DNA from: Solirubrobacterales bacterium
GTDB taxonomy: Bacteria; Actinomycetota; Thermoleophilia; Solirubrobacterales; 70-9
Reading direction: 5' to 3'
Assembly: GCA_017882505.1 (NCBI GenBank)
Contig: JADGPJ010000007.1
Span: 1-53,149 of the forward strand
Length of the DNA: 53,149 bases
The notes below the pieces were generated by a model. That model did not search any database. It was not told where the DNA came from and saw nothing but the letters and a program-made list of their open reading frames with translations. Position numbers and translations under genes: made by a program. Position 1 is the first letter of the stretch. Each line of letters begins with the position of its first letter. This document shows, one piece after another, positions 9,017 to 17,193 of the stretch.

Positions 9017-9804
9017 GCGAGGGCGAGAAAGCCGTCCGCGTCGAGCGCGAGGAGAGCGGCCTCACCGTGCTGACCCTCGACAGCCCGCCGCTAAACCTCT
9101 TCGACCAGCGGATGATCGACGAATTCCGGGTGGCGGTCGAAGACCTCGCCGCCGAGCCGCCGCGGGCGGTGCTGATCCGGGCCGAGGGCCGAGCCACCTC
9201 CGCCGGCGTCGACGTCCACGTCTTCGACGGCCTCTCGCCAGAGCAGGCGAGCCTGCTCTGGGACGAGCTGCTGGGGACGATCGACCGGCTCGAGGCGCTG
9301 CCGGCGCCGATCGTCTTCGCCGCCCACGCGATCACCCTCACCGCCGCCTTCGAGATCTCGCTCGCCTGCGACCTGATCGTCGCCTCGCCGAAGGCGAAGT
9401 TCGGCCTGGTCGAGAAAGTCGTCGGGCTGACGCCGTCGATGGGCGGCACGCAGCGGCTCGCCGAGCGCGCCGGATCCGGCCGCGCCCGCCAGTTCGTGAT
9501 GACCGGCGTGTTCTTCGACGCCGAGGAGATGGAGCGCTGGGGCGTCGTCAACTCGATCTTCCCAGCCGACGAGTTCGAGGCCCGCTCCCGCGCCCTCGCC
9601 GAGGAGCTGGCCGCCGGCCCGACCAAGGCCCACGCGATGACCAAGCACGTCCTGCGCCGCTTCCGCGAAGGCGGCATCCCCGCCGCCGACGAGGCGATCC
9701 GGACCGAATCCGCCGAGCTCTTCGCCACCGAGGACCTGCAGAACGCCGTTCGCACCTTCCTCGAGAAGGGCGGCCCCGGCCACGCCGAGTTCCACGGCCG
9801 CTGA
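9013..9804 (+). CDS. Enoyl-CoA hydratase/isomerase (crotonase family)
   Basis: A 263-residue crotonase-fold protein. The oxyanion-hole region reads ATSAGVDVHVF (usual SAGADL), and GLVEKVVGLTPSMGGTQRL matches the second signature with a Glu at the catalytic position. The second glutamate region FFDAEEMERWGVVN is also present, so hydration of trans-2-enoyl-CoA is plausible. It overlaps the preceding AKR by 4 bases and is followed 25 bases later by a hotdog thioesterase, suggesting one transcript for acyl-CoA metabolism. Confidence 0.9.
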   Translation: MSEGEKAVRVEREESGLTVLTLDSPPLNLFDQRMIDEFRVAVEDLAAEPPRAVLIRAEGRATSAGVDVHVFDGLSPEQASLLWDELLGTIDRLEALPAPIVFAAHAITLTAAFEISLACDLIVASPKAKFGLVEKVVGLTPSMGGTQRLAERAGSGRARQFVMTGVFFDAEEMERWGVVNSIFPADEFEARSRALAEELAAGPTKAHAMTKHVLRRFREGGIPAADEAIRTESAELFATEDLQNAVRTFLEKGGPGHAEFHGR

Positions 9805-9829
9805 GTCGCGGGCCGGGTAGGGTTTCCGG

Positions 9830-10315
9830 ATGCCCGGAATCCCTGAAATGCCGAACGTCGACTTCGACGCGATCGCCAAGGGGATGACCATGGCGGTGCC
9901 ATTCATTGGGCACCTCGGCCTCGAGATCACCGAGATCTCAGCCGGAGAGGCGACCGTCCGTCTGCTGCGCCGGTCGGAGCTGACCAATCACGTCGGCAGC
10001 CTGCACGCCGGCGCCCTCTTCACCGTCGCCGAGACCGCCTCCGGCGCGGCCTTCGTCGGCGCCTTCGCGGTGCGCATGGGTGACATCACCCCGCTGGCCA
10101 GTAGCGCCGAGATCGACTTCCTGAAGGTCGCCAACGGCCCGATCACCGCCAGTGCCAGGCTCGGTGTCGACGCCGCCGAGGCCCTCGCCACGCTCGACGC
10201 CGACGGCAAGGTCGAGTTTCCCTGCGAGGTCGAGCTGACCGACGAGTCCGGCACCCGGGTCGCGAGCGCGACCATCAGCTGGCACGTACGGCTCAAAGAG
10301 CAGCCCGCCGCCTGA
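9830..10315 (+). CDS. PaaI/DUF4442-type hotdog thioesterase
   Basis: A 161-residue single hotdog-fold protein. The region NHVGSLHAGALFTVAETASG (about 54-73) is the PaaI-like HGG-type active-site helix, with Gly-Ser-Leu-His-Ala-Gly in place of the usual HGG motif. Family members hydrolyse acyl-CoA thioesters to free acid and CoA. Start ATG at 9830; ATG 9848 is an alternative. It sits between enoyl-CoA hydratase and an SDR gene, consistent with CoA release in the same pathway. Confidence 0.82.
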   Translation: MPGIPEMPNVDFDAIAKGMTMAVPFIGHLGLEITEISAGEATVRLLRRSELTNHVGSLHAGALFTVAETASGAAFVGAFAVRMGDITPLASSAEIDFLKVANGPITASARLGVDAAEALATLDADGKVEFPCEVELTDESGTRVASATISWHVRLKEQPAA

Positions 10316-10411
10316 GCGGCGATTGATGAATCCCACAGGCCGAAGTCAGATTCGGTTTCGGCGCCGCGAATCCCCCGCCACAATCAGGGCAATCGATCGA
10401 GGGGGTTCCTG

Positions 10412-11224
10412 GTGAGTTTGAGTGGAAAGGTCGCGGCCGTGACCGGCGGCGGCTCCGGGATTGGCGAGGCGACCTGCGTCCGGCTGGCCGGCGAAGGTGC
10501 CCGGGTCGCGGTGATCGACATCGACGCGGGGACCGCGGGACTGACCGCGAAGCTCGCCGGCGAAGGCCTCGCCGTGATCGCCGACGTCAGCGACAGCGCC
10601 GCGGTCGATTCCGCCCTGGAAACGGTCGAGGCAGAGCTGGGGCCGGTCGACATCTGGGTCAACAACGCCGGCATCTCCGGCGGCGCCCACTCCGACCGGG
10701 TCAATCCCCGCGCCGAGAAGCAGCTGGCCGAGATGGCGGAGGGCGCGGTGGCGACGCCGCTCGAGGCGCTGGTGCGGATGACCGACGAGGAGTGGAGCCG
10801 GATGCTCGCGGTCCATCTCAACGGCACCTTCTATGGGACCCGCGCCGCGGCCCGGTCGATGGCGGCGAAGGGCGGCGGCACGATCGTCAACGTCGCCTCG
10901 ATCTGCGGGATCGAGGGCTGCACCGGGCATCCGCACTACTCGGCCGCCAAGGGCGGCATCCTCGCCTTCACCCGCTCGGTCGCCAAAGAGCTGATCCTCC
11001 AGGGCGTGCGGGTCAACGCAATCGCGCCGGGATTCGTCGAGACTCAGCTGGTGACCGGATCGCTGACCGAGCCGCTGGTCGGCGCCGTGGTGATGGGAAC
11101 TCCGCAGGGGCGGCTCGGCCGCCCGGAGGAGATCGCCGCGACGATCGCCTTCCTCGCCTCCGACGACGCCAGCTTCTTCGTCGGCGAGACCGTCAGCCCC
11201 AGCGGCGGGTTCGTGACCGTCTGA
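10412..11224 (+). CDS. SDR-family oxidoreductase (3-oxoacyl-ACP/CoA reductase-like)
   Basis: A 270-residue classical short-chain dehydrogenase. TGGGSGIGEA (about 10-19) is the NAD(P)-binding glycine motif, WVNNAGISGG the NNAG motif, and YSAAKGG carries the catalytic Tyr and Lys with Ser in NVASICG. About 30 extra residues follow the NNAG motif (EKQLAEMAEGAVATPLEALVRM), a small insertion relative to FabG. Start GTG at 10412 after GAGGGGG. Its TGA shares one base with the ATG of the HMGL-like gene, so the two are translationally linked. Probably a 3-hydroxyacyl-CoA dehydrogenase or reductase. Confidence 0.9.
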   Translation: MSLSGKVAAVTGGGSGIGEATCVRLAGEGARVAVIDIDAGTAGLTAKLAGEGLAVIADVSDSAAVDSALETVEAELGPVDIWVNNAGISGGAHSDRVNPRAEKQLAEMAEGAVATPLEALVRMTDEEWSRMLAVHLNGTFYGTRAAARSMAAKGGGTIVNVASICGIEGCTGHPHYSAAKGGILAFTRSVAKELILQGVRVNAIAPGFVETQLVTGSLTEPLVGAVVMGTPQGRLGRPEEIAATIAFLASDDASFFVGETVSPSGGFVTV

Positions 11225-12693
11225 TGGCCCACATCGAGTTCATCGACCAGACGCTGCGCGACGGCCAGCAGAGCCTCTGGGGGATGCGGATGCGCGCCTA
11301 CCAGACGACGCCGATCCTGCCGCACCTCAACCAGACCGGCTTCCGCGTCGTCGACCTCACCGGCGGCACCCTCTTCGTCGTCATGCTGCGCGAGTCCGGC
11401 GACGACCCCTGGGCGGCGCTCGACCACATCATCGCCGGCCTGCCCGACGTCGGCCACCGGGCCGGCATGCGGCCGGTCGCGGTCGGCAGCTTCGGGTTCG
11501 TCCCCGACTCGATGCTCGACCTCTGGGTCGGGACGCTGGTCAAGCACGGGATCCAGACCCACTGGCTCTTCGACTGCCTCTACGACATGCCGCTGATGAA
11601 AGCGAAGGCGGAAGCGATCCAGCGGGTCGGGGGCGAGGTCGTGCCGGCGATCATGTACGGGCTGACCGACCTCCACACCGACGAGTTCTTCGCCGACCGC
11701 GCCCGCGAAATGGCGAGCTGGGACGGCGTCAACACGATCTACGTCGAGGACGCGCCCGGGGTGCTGACGCCCGAGCGTGCGTCGACGCTGCTGCCGGCGC
11801 TGCAGGAGGCGACGCCGGGCGTTCGCCTCGAGCTCCACGTCCACAACACCACCGGCCTGGCGCCGCTCGTCTATGTCGAGGGGATCAAGGCCGGGATCGA
11901 CATCCTCCACACCTGCTCGTTGCCGATGGCGAACGGTCCCTCGCTGCCCTCGACCGAGGCTATGGTCGAGATCGTCGAGGAGCTCGGGCACACCCACGGC
12001 CTCGACAAATCGCACCTGCCCCCCGTCGCCGAGCACTTCGCCCGCGAAGCCAAGCGCCTGGGCTGGGAGACCGGGGTGCCGAACGAGTACCGGATGCTGC
12101 CCTACCGCCACCAGCTGCCCGGCGGCATGACCGGGACGCTGAAAAACCAGCTCAACGAGTACGGGATGCCGGAGCGCTTCCCCGAGGTGGTCGACGAGAT
12201 CGTCCGCGTCCGCGAGGAGCTCGGCCAGCCGATCATGGCGACGCCGTTCTCGCAGTTCGTCGGCATCCAGGCGGTGCTCAACGTGGTCCTCGACGAGCGC
12301 TACAAGGTCGTCCCCGAAGAAGTCCTCCACTACGCGCTCGGCCACTACGGGCCGCTGATGCGGCCGATCGAACCGGAGATCGCCGACAAGATCTTCTCGC
12401 AGCCGCGGGTCAAGGAGCTCGAGAAGTGGGAGCGCCCGCAGACGACGCTGGAGGAATTCCGCAAGCAGCTCGGTCCCAACCTCTCCGACGAGGAGCTGCT
12501 GCTGCGCTACTTCTGCCCGCAGGAGCACGTCGACAAGATGCTCGCCTCCGGGCCACTGCGGACCGAGCCGCCGGCGACCTCGCCGGACCTCGGCGAGCAG
12601 CTGATGGAGCTGATCGCCAGCGCCGAGTCGCGGCCGATCTCCCACCTCTCGCTGAGTCAGCCGGGGATCAAGATCGATCTTCGACGCGACTGA
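11224..12693 (+). CDS. HMGL/pyruvate-carboxyltransferase-like protein lacking the carbamylated lysine
   Basis: A 489-residue protein related to the carboxyltransferase domain of pyruvate carboxylase, oxaloacetate decarboxylase alpha and transcarboxylase 5S. It begins FIDQTLRDGQQS, the family's metal-binding Asp motif, and LELHVHNTTG keeps the two metal-binding histidines. The family segment KDMAG, whose Lys is carbamylated and binds metal in biotin carboxyltransferases, reads EDAPG here. A conserved-carboxylase-like C-terminal region follows (about 290-460). There is no biotin domain. It may therefore be a lyase or aldolase rather than a carboxylase. The open frame runs further upstream inside the SDR gene; ATG 11224 is the family start. 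Confidence 0.8.
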   Translation: MAHIEFIDQTLRDGQQSLWGMRMRAYQTTPILPHLNQTGFRVVDLTGGTLFVVMLRESGDDPWAALDHIIAGLPDVGHRAGMRPVAVGSFGFVPDSMLDLWVGTLVKHGIQTHWLFDCLYDMPLMKAKAEAIQRVGGEVVPAIMYGLTDLHTDEFFADRAREMASWDGVNTIYVEDAPGVLTPERASTLLPALQEATPGVRLELHVHNTTGLAPLVYVEGIKAGIDILHTCSLPMANGPSLPSTEAMVEIVEELGHTHGLDKSHLPPVAEHFAREAKRLGWETGVPNEYRMLPYRHQLPGGMTGTLKNQLNEYGMPERFPEVVDEIVRVREELGQPIMATPFSQFVGIQAVLNVVLDERYKVVPEEVLHYALGHYGPLMRPIEPEIADKIFSQPRVKELEKWERPQTTLEEFRKQLGPNLSDEELLLRYFCPQEHVDKMLASGPLRTEPPATSPDLGEQLMELIASAESRPISHLSLSQPGIKIDLRRD

Positions 12694-12738
12694 CGGGCGC
12701 TGGAAGGCGGCCAGTCAGGGCGTTCCGAGGGGGAGCCG

Positions 12739-12761
12739 GAGAGGGCATCCCCATCCCTCTC
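12739..12761. terminator. Weak hairpin between convergent genes
   Basis: GAGAGGG (12739-12745) and CCCTCTC (12755-12761) form a 7-bp stem with a 9-base loop in the 83-base gap between the rightward HMGL-like gene and the leftward ligase gene. Neither side has a proper T-tract. Position favours a bidirectional terminator, but the structure alone is weak. Confidence 0.3.
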
Positions 12762-12776
12762 GCAAAATGGCAGCCC

Positions 12777-14309
12777 TCAAGACCCACTGGCCGCGAGAAG
12801 CCCGCGGACCGCGACCTTGGCGATCTTGCCGCTCGCGGTCTTCGGCAGCTCCGCGACCGTGACCACGACGGTCGGGCACTTGTAATGGGCGATGCGCTCG
12901 CGGCAGTGGGCGATCACCTCGTCGGTGGAGACCTCGGCCCCGTCGACTGAGGTGACGACGGCGCACGGCGTCTCGCCCCAGCGCTCGTGCGGGAGCCCGA
13001 TCACGGCGACCTCCGCGACCAGCGGGTGCGTCGCGACCGCCTGCTCGACCTCGATCGAGGAGATGTTCTCGCCGCCGGAGATGATCAGATCCTTCTTGCG
13101 GTCGACGATCCAGATGAAGCCCTGCTCGTCGGCGCGGCCGATGTCCCCGGTCGCGAACCAACCGTCGGCGTCGAAGGATTCGGCGGTCTCGGTCGGCTTG
13201 CGCCAGTAGCCGGCGCAGATGTTGCGGCCGCGCAGCTGGATCTCGCCGACCCCGCCGGGCTCCAGCGCCGCACCCTCTTCGTCGACGATTCGCGCCTCGA
13301 CGTGGAAGAAGGGGCGGCCGATCGAGCCGGGTCGCTCGACCTGGTCGCCGGGGCCCATCGTCGTCGCCGAGGAGGTCGTCTCGCTGAGGCCGTAGCCCTG
13401 GCGGTAGTCGAGTCCGAGCTCGGCGAAGCGGTCCATCAGCGGCTGCGGGCAGGCGGCGCCGCCGGAGCCGACGAAGCGCAGGCGGCCGAGGTCGAGATCG
13501 GCCAGCTCCTCGGTCGCCAGCATCATCTGCCAAGCGGTCGGGATCGCGAACCAGACGGTGATCCGCTCGCGCTCGGCGAGCCGCACCGCCTCCGCCGGGT
13601 CGAAGTCCTCCATCAACACGACCTTGCCGCCCTTGTACAGGAGCGGCACGGTGAGGATGTAGAGGACGACGTGGAAGATCGGGTTGACGACGACGGTCGC
13701 GTCGTCGCGGCGCAGGTCCCAGTCGGCGAGGTAGTTCTGGACGTTGACGAGGACGCCCTCGTGGGTGAGGACCGCGCCCTTGGGCGATCCGGTCGTGCCC
13801 GAGGTGTAGACGATCGAGACCGGGTCCCGCGGCTTCACCGGGTGCGGCTCGGCCGGCTCGGCGGCGTCGCGCCAGGCCGCGTACTCGGCGCCGGGGCCGT
13901 CGACGCCGATCACCCGGACCCGTGTCTCCTCGAGCTGCTCGAGGGCGGCGAAGACCGCCTCCGCGGTGCTCTCCTGGACGACCGCAAGGGTCGAGCCGGA
14001 GTCGCCGAGGGCGTAGGCGACCTCCTCGCTGGCGAGGCGGAAGTTGAGCGGCACGAAGACCGCGCCGGCGCGGGCGACGCCGAAGAGGAGCTCGAGGAAC
14101 TCGACCCGGTTCTTCAGCGCCACCGCGACGCGGTCGCCGGGCCGGACGCCGGCGTCGCGCAGAGCGCCGGCGACGCGCCGGGCGGCGGCGTCGAGCTCGG
14201 CGTAGGTCGTCCGCCGCTCGCCGCAGACGATCGCCGTGCGATCGGGGTCCCGGCGTGCCCGCAGGCTGGTCCAGGAGCCGATGTTGTCGCTCAGGTAAGC
14301 GGCGCTCAC
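12777..14309 (-). CDS. Acyl-CoA synthetase (AMP-forming, class I adenylate-forming)
   Basis: A 510-residue acyl-CoA ligase activating a carboxylic acid through acyl-AMP. It carries the P-loop YTSGTTGSPKG (about 190-200), the A5 motif YGLSETTS, the A7/A8 region GWFATGDIG and DRKKDLIISGGENIS, and the terminal catalytic Lys in LPKTASGKIAK. The length is typical. Start is GTG at 14309, overlapping the stop of the HDAC-like gene by 4 bases (GTGA), so the two are translationally coupled. Acid chain length cannot be assigned from sequence. Confidence 0.93.
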   Translation of the reverse strand: MSAAYLSDNIGSWTSLRARRDPDRTAIVCGERRTTYAELDAAARRVAGALRDAGVRPGDRVAVALKNRVEFLELLFGVARAGAVFVPLNFRLASEEVAYALGDSGSTLAVVQESTAEAVFAALEQLEETRVRVIGVDGPGAEYAAWRDAAEPAEPHPVKPRDPVSIVYTSGTTGSPKGAVLTHEGVLVNVQNYLADWDLRRDDATVVVNPIFHVVLYILTVPLLYKGGKVVLMEDFDPAEAVRLAERERITVWFAIPTAWQMMLATEELADLDLGRLRFVGSGGAACPQPLMDRFAELGLDYRQGYGLSETTSSATTMGPGDQVERPGSIGRPFFHVEARIVDEEGAALEPGGVGEIQLRGRNICAGYWRKPTETAESFDADGWFATGDIGRADEQGFIWIVDRKKDLIISGGENISSIEVEQAVATHPLVAEVAVIGLPHERWGETPCAVVTSVDGAEVSTDEVIAHCRERIAHYKCPTVVVTVAELPKTASGKIAKVAVRGLLAASGS

Positions 14310-15415
14310 CCGCTCGTCGGCACCGCGGCGGCGGCCTTCGCGGCTTCTTCGATGACCTTTCCCTGGTGGGGCTGGAGGTCCATGTAGCCCATCCCGCGGA
14401 AGGCATCGATGTAGGGGTCCTCGACGCTCTCGTCGAGGCCGAGCAGGCCCTCGATCACCGCGGCGCCGCAGAACGGCACGTAGGAGGAGGAGTAGCCGCC
14501 CTCGTGGATCGCGACGAGCTTGCCGTCGCAGATCCGGGCGGCGAGCTCGACCATGATGTCGGTCATCCGCCGGTAGCCCTCGCTGGTCACCATCATCATC
14601 GCCAGCGGGTCCATCATGCTGGCGTCGAGTCCCGAGGCGATGATCAGGATCTGCGGCTGGAAGGCCTCGACGGCGGGCACGACGACCCGTTCCAATGCCG
14701 CCTCGTAGGCGCCGTTGCCGGAGCCGGGCGGCAGCGGCACGTTGACGGCGCAGCCCTGGCCCTCGCCGGCTCCGGTGTCCCCGACCAGTCCCGATTCGGC
14801 CGGGTAGAGACCGTCCTGGTGGAGGGAGATCGTCAGCACCCTGGGGTCCTCGTAGAAGGCGTGCTCGGTGCCGTTGCCGTGATGGACGTCCCAGTCGACG
14901 ATCGCGACCCGCTCGAGGCCGAGCACGTCGAGCGCGTGGTGGGTGGCGACGGCGATGTTGGCGAAGACGCAGAAGCCGCGACCTTCGTCGCTCTCGGCAT
15001 GATGGCCAGGGGGGCGGGTGAGGGCATAGGTGTTGTCGACGTCGCCGTTCCAGACCGCCTCGACGGCGCTGATCGCGCCGCCGGTCGAGAGCAGGGCGAT
15101 CTCGTAGCCACCGGGGCCGAACGGCGCCAGCTCGCCGCCGTCGCCGCCGCCCGCCTCGCTTTCGCTCTTGACCCGGTCGACGTACTCCGCGGTGTGGACG
15201 TAGAGCAGCTCCTCGCGGGTCGCCTTGCGCCCGGGGATCGCCACGGTCTGGTCGAGCAGCCCGGTGACCTCGAGCAGGTTGCGCAGGCGCCGCTTCGTCG
15301 CCGGGCTCTCGCCGTGCTGCTCGGGCTCGACCAGCCCGCCGGTGCTGAGGAATCCCGACCCGGTGCCGGTGTCGTGCCAGGCGTAAAGCTCGTTCCAGTG
15401 AAATCCGGTGGACAT
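14306..15415 (-). CDS. HDAC-superfamily amidohydrolase (acetylpolyamine amidohydrolase-like)
   Basis: A 369-residue class II histone-deacetylase-like zinc hydrolase. It shows the catalytic His pair in TRPPGHHAES, zinc ligands in IVDWDVHHGNGT (Asp and His), the third zinc Asp in ASGLDASMMDP, and the transition-state Tyr in HEGGYSSSY. Bacterial members deacylate polyamines or other small amides. The frame is open far upstream, but ATG 15415 begins the family N-terminus. It is the first gene of a two-gene leftward operon with the acyl-CoA synthetase, suggesting that the acid released from an amide is then activated to its CoA ester (inference). A 165-base divergent gap separates it from the acyl-CoA dehydrogenase. 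Confidence 0.88.
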   Translation of the reverse strand: MSTGFHWNELYAWHDTGTGSGFLSTGGLVEPEQHGESPATKRRLRNLLEVTGLLDQTVAIPGRKATREELLYVHTAEYVDRVKSESEAGGGDGGELAPFGPGGYEIALLSTGGAISAVEAVWNGDVDNTYALTRPPGHHAESDEGRGFCVFANIAVATHHALDVLGLERVAIVDWDVHHGNGTEHAFYEDPRVLTISLHQDGLYPAESGLVGDTGAGEGQGCAVNVPLPPGSGNGAYEAALERVVVPAVEAFQPQILIIASGLDASMMDPLAMMMVTSEGYRRMTDIMVELAARICDGKLVAIHEGGYSSSYVPFCGAAVIEGLLGLDESVEDPYIDAFRGMGYMDLQPHQGKVIEEAAKAAAAVPTSG

Positions 15416-15459
15416 CGTTCCTCCGTCTCTATTGCTGTGAACCCCGACCGACCATAGAT

Positions 15460-15482
15460 CGGCCGCGCCGGGCTCGCGGCCG
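15460..15482. promoter_or_regulatory. Inverted repeat in the HDAC-like/acyl-CoA dehydrogenase divergent gap
   Basis: CGGCCGCG (15460-15467) and CGCGGCCG (15475-15482) are perfect 8-bp inverted arms with a 7-base spacer in the region serving two divergent genes. It could be an operator, for example for the TetR regulator of this block. GC-rich palindromes arise easily by chance in such DNA. Confidence 0.28.
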
Positions 15483-15580
15483 CCCGGCGGCGCCGAATTT
15501 GAGTTCCTCCAAAGTTCGCCGGCGAGCGCCTGTCGATCCGGCGCGCGGCCGTCACGCTGTCCTGAGTCCTTCGCCAGCTG

Positions 15581-16732
15581 ATGAAACGCGCACTCTTCGA
15601 AGACGAGCACAACTGGTTCCGCGAGTCGGTCGCCGCCTTCGTCGATCGCGAGCTGATGCCGAACCGCGAGCGCTTTCGCAGCCAGCGCTCGATCGACCGT
15701 GAGGCCTGGCTGAAAGCGGGCGAGGCCGGGTTCCTCGGGCTCGGTGTCCCGGCCGAGTACGGCGGCAGCGGCATCGACGACTTCCGCTTCAACGCCGTCT
15801 TCGGCGAGGAGCTGGCGCGGGCCGGATTCGCCTACGCCTCGAGCTTCGGGATCCAGACCGACGTCGTCGCCCCCTACCTGCTGCGGCTGACCACGGAGGA
15901 GCAGCGCCGGCGCTGGTTGCCGGGCTTCTGCAAGGGCGAGATCGTCACCGCGATCGGGATGACCGAGCCCGCCGCCGGCTCGGACCTGAAGGGGATCCAG
16001 TCGACCGCTCGCCGCGACGGCGACGGCTGGTCGCTCTCGGGCAGCAAGACCTTCATCACCAACGGCTACAACGCCAACCTCGTCGTCACCGCCGCCCGCA
16101 CCCCCGACCCCGGCGGCATCAGCCTTTTCGCGGTCGAAGAGGGGATGGAGGGCTTCAACCGCGGCACCAAGCTGCACAAGCTCGGCCAGCACGAAGCCGA
16201 CACCGCCGAGCTCTTCTTCGACGAGGTCGCGCTGCCGGCCGAGAACCTGATCGGTGAGCCGGGGCGGGGGATGGCGCTGATGATGGGCCACCTCTCCCAG
16301 GAGCGGATCAGCACCGCCGTCGTCAACGTCGCCCACGCCGAGAACGTGATGCGGCTGACCCTCGAGTACGTGATGGAGCGCAAGGCCTTCGGCCGCCCGA
16401 TCGGCAGCTTCCAGAACAGCCGCTTCGTCCTCGCCGGGTGTGACGCCGAGCTCGACATGGCCCGCGTCTACGTCGACCGCTGCGTCGAGGCCCACGTCGC
16501 CGGCGAGCTGACCGCGGTCGAGGCGGCGAAGGCGAAGCTGATCAGCTCCGAGATCCAGAACCGGGTGATCGACGCCTGCATGCAGCTGCACGGCGGCTAC
16601 GGCTACATCGAGGAGTACGAGGTAGCCCGCTCCTGGGTCGACGCCCGGATCACGAGGATCTGGGCCGGCACCAACGAGATCATGAAAGAGGTCATCGGCC
16701 GCTCGCTCGGCCTCGAGGAGCCGCAAGGCTAA
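15581..16732 (+). CDS. Acyl-CoA dehydrogenase
   Basis: A 383-residue FAD-dependent acyl-CoA dehydrogenase. Signature 1 appears as [15 protein letters not shown], and signature 2 covers [34 protein letters not shown]. The Glu that is the base in MCAD-type enzymes (xEGTxEI) is Ala here, as in LCAD and isovaleryl-CoA dehydrogenase types, which place the base elsewhere. Start ATG 15581. The end overlaps the convergent MaoC gene by 4 bases. It is divergent from the HDAC-like/ligase operon and likely oxidises the CoA ester made there. Confidence 0.93.
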   Translation: MKRALFEDEHNWFRESVAAFVDRELMPNRERFRSQRSIDREAWLKAGEAGFLGLGVPAEYGGSGIDDFRFNAVFGEELARAGFAYASSFGIQTDVVAPYLLRLTTEEQRRRWLPGFCKGEIVTAIGMTEPAAGSDLKGIQSTARRDGDGWSLSGSKTFITNGYNANLVVTAARTPDPGGISLFAVEEGMEGFNRGTKLHKLGQHEADTAELFFDEVALPAENLIGEPGRGMALMMGHLSQERISTAVVNVAHAENVMRLTLEYVMERKAFGRPIGSFQNSRFVLAGCDAELDMARVYVDRCVEAHVAGELTAVEAAKAKLISSEIQNRVIDACMQLHGGYGYIEEYEVARSWVDARITRIWAGTNEIMKEVIGRSLGLEEPQG

Positions 16733-17193
16733 GGGCGGCGGTGCATCAGGGCGGCGCGCTCGCAGAGCGCGACCAGCTCGTCGCGCTGGTTGTAGCCGCG
16801 GTGCTCGAAGTGGACGATGCCGGCGTCCGGGCGCGAGCTCGAAGCGCGCGCCTTGACCACGGTCGTCTCGGCGTGGAGGGTGTCGCCGTGGAACATCGGC
16901 CGCGGGAACTCGACCTTGCCGAAGCCGAGGTTGGCGATCGTCGTCCCCAGGGTCAGCTCGTAGACGGTGAGCCCGACGAGTAGGCCGAGGGTGAGGAGGC
17001 TGTTGACGAGGCGCTCGCCGAACTCCGACTCCGCGGCGAAATGCGCGTCGAGGTGGAGCGGCTGCGGGTTCATCGTCATCGTCGAGAACTGGGTGTTGTC
17101 CCCCTCGGTGATCGTGCGGGTGACGGCGTGGCGGACGACGAGCCCCTCGGGCAGGTCCTCGAACCAGCGGCCGGAGATCGGGCGCTCGCTCAT
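16729..17193 (-). CDS. MaoC-family dehydratase (hotdog hydratase)
   Basis: A 154-residue (R)-specific hydratase-like hotdog protein. The hydratase-2 active-site signature is visible as [12 protein letters not shown] (about 38-49), with the Asn and His positions of MaoC enzymes followed by the conserved [15 protein letters not shown] helix. Members hydrate enoyl-CoA or mesaconyl-CoA-type substrates. It overlaps the upstream carboxyltransferase gene by 4 bases (17190-17193), so the two are coupled, and it converges on an acyl-CoA dehydrogenase. Confidence 0.88.
   Translation of the reverse strand: MSERPISGRWFEDLPEGLVVRHAVTRTITEGDNTQFSTMTMNPQPLHLDAHFAAESEFGERLVNSLLTLGLLVGLTVYELTLGTTIANLGFGKVEFPRPMFHGDTLHAETTVVKARASSSRPDAGIVHFEHRGYNQRDELVALCERAALMHRRP

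Noticed and set aside
14306-16726. An 806-residue minus-strand frame with an HDAC-like C-terminus
   Set aside because: The N-terminal half overlaps the acyl-CoA dehydrogenase on the other strand and has no homology; the HDAC-like protein begins at ATG 15415.
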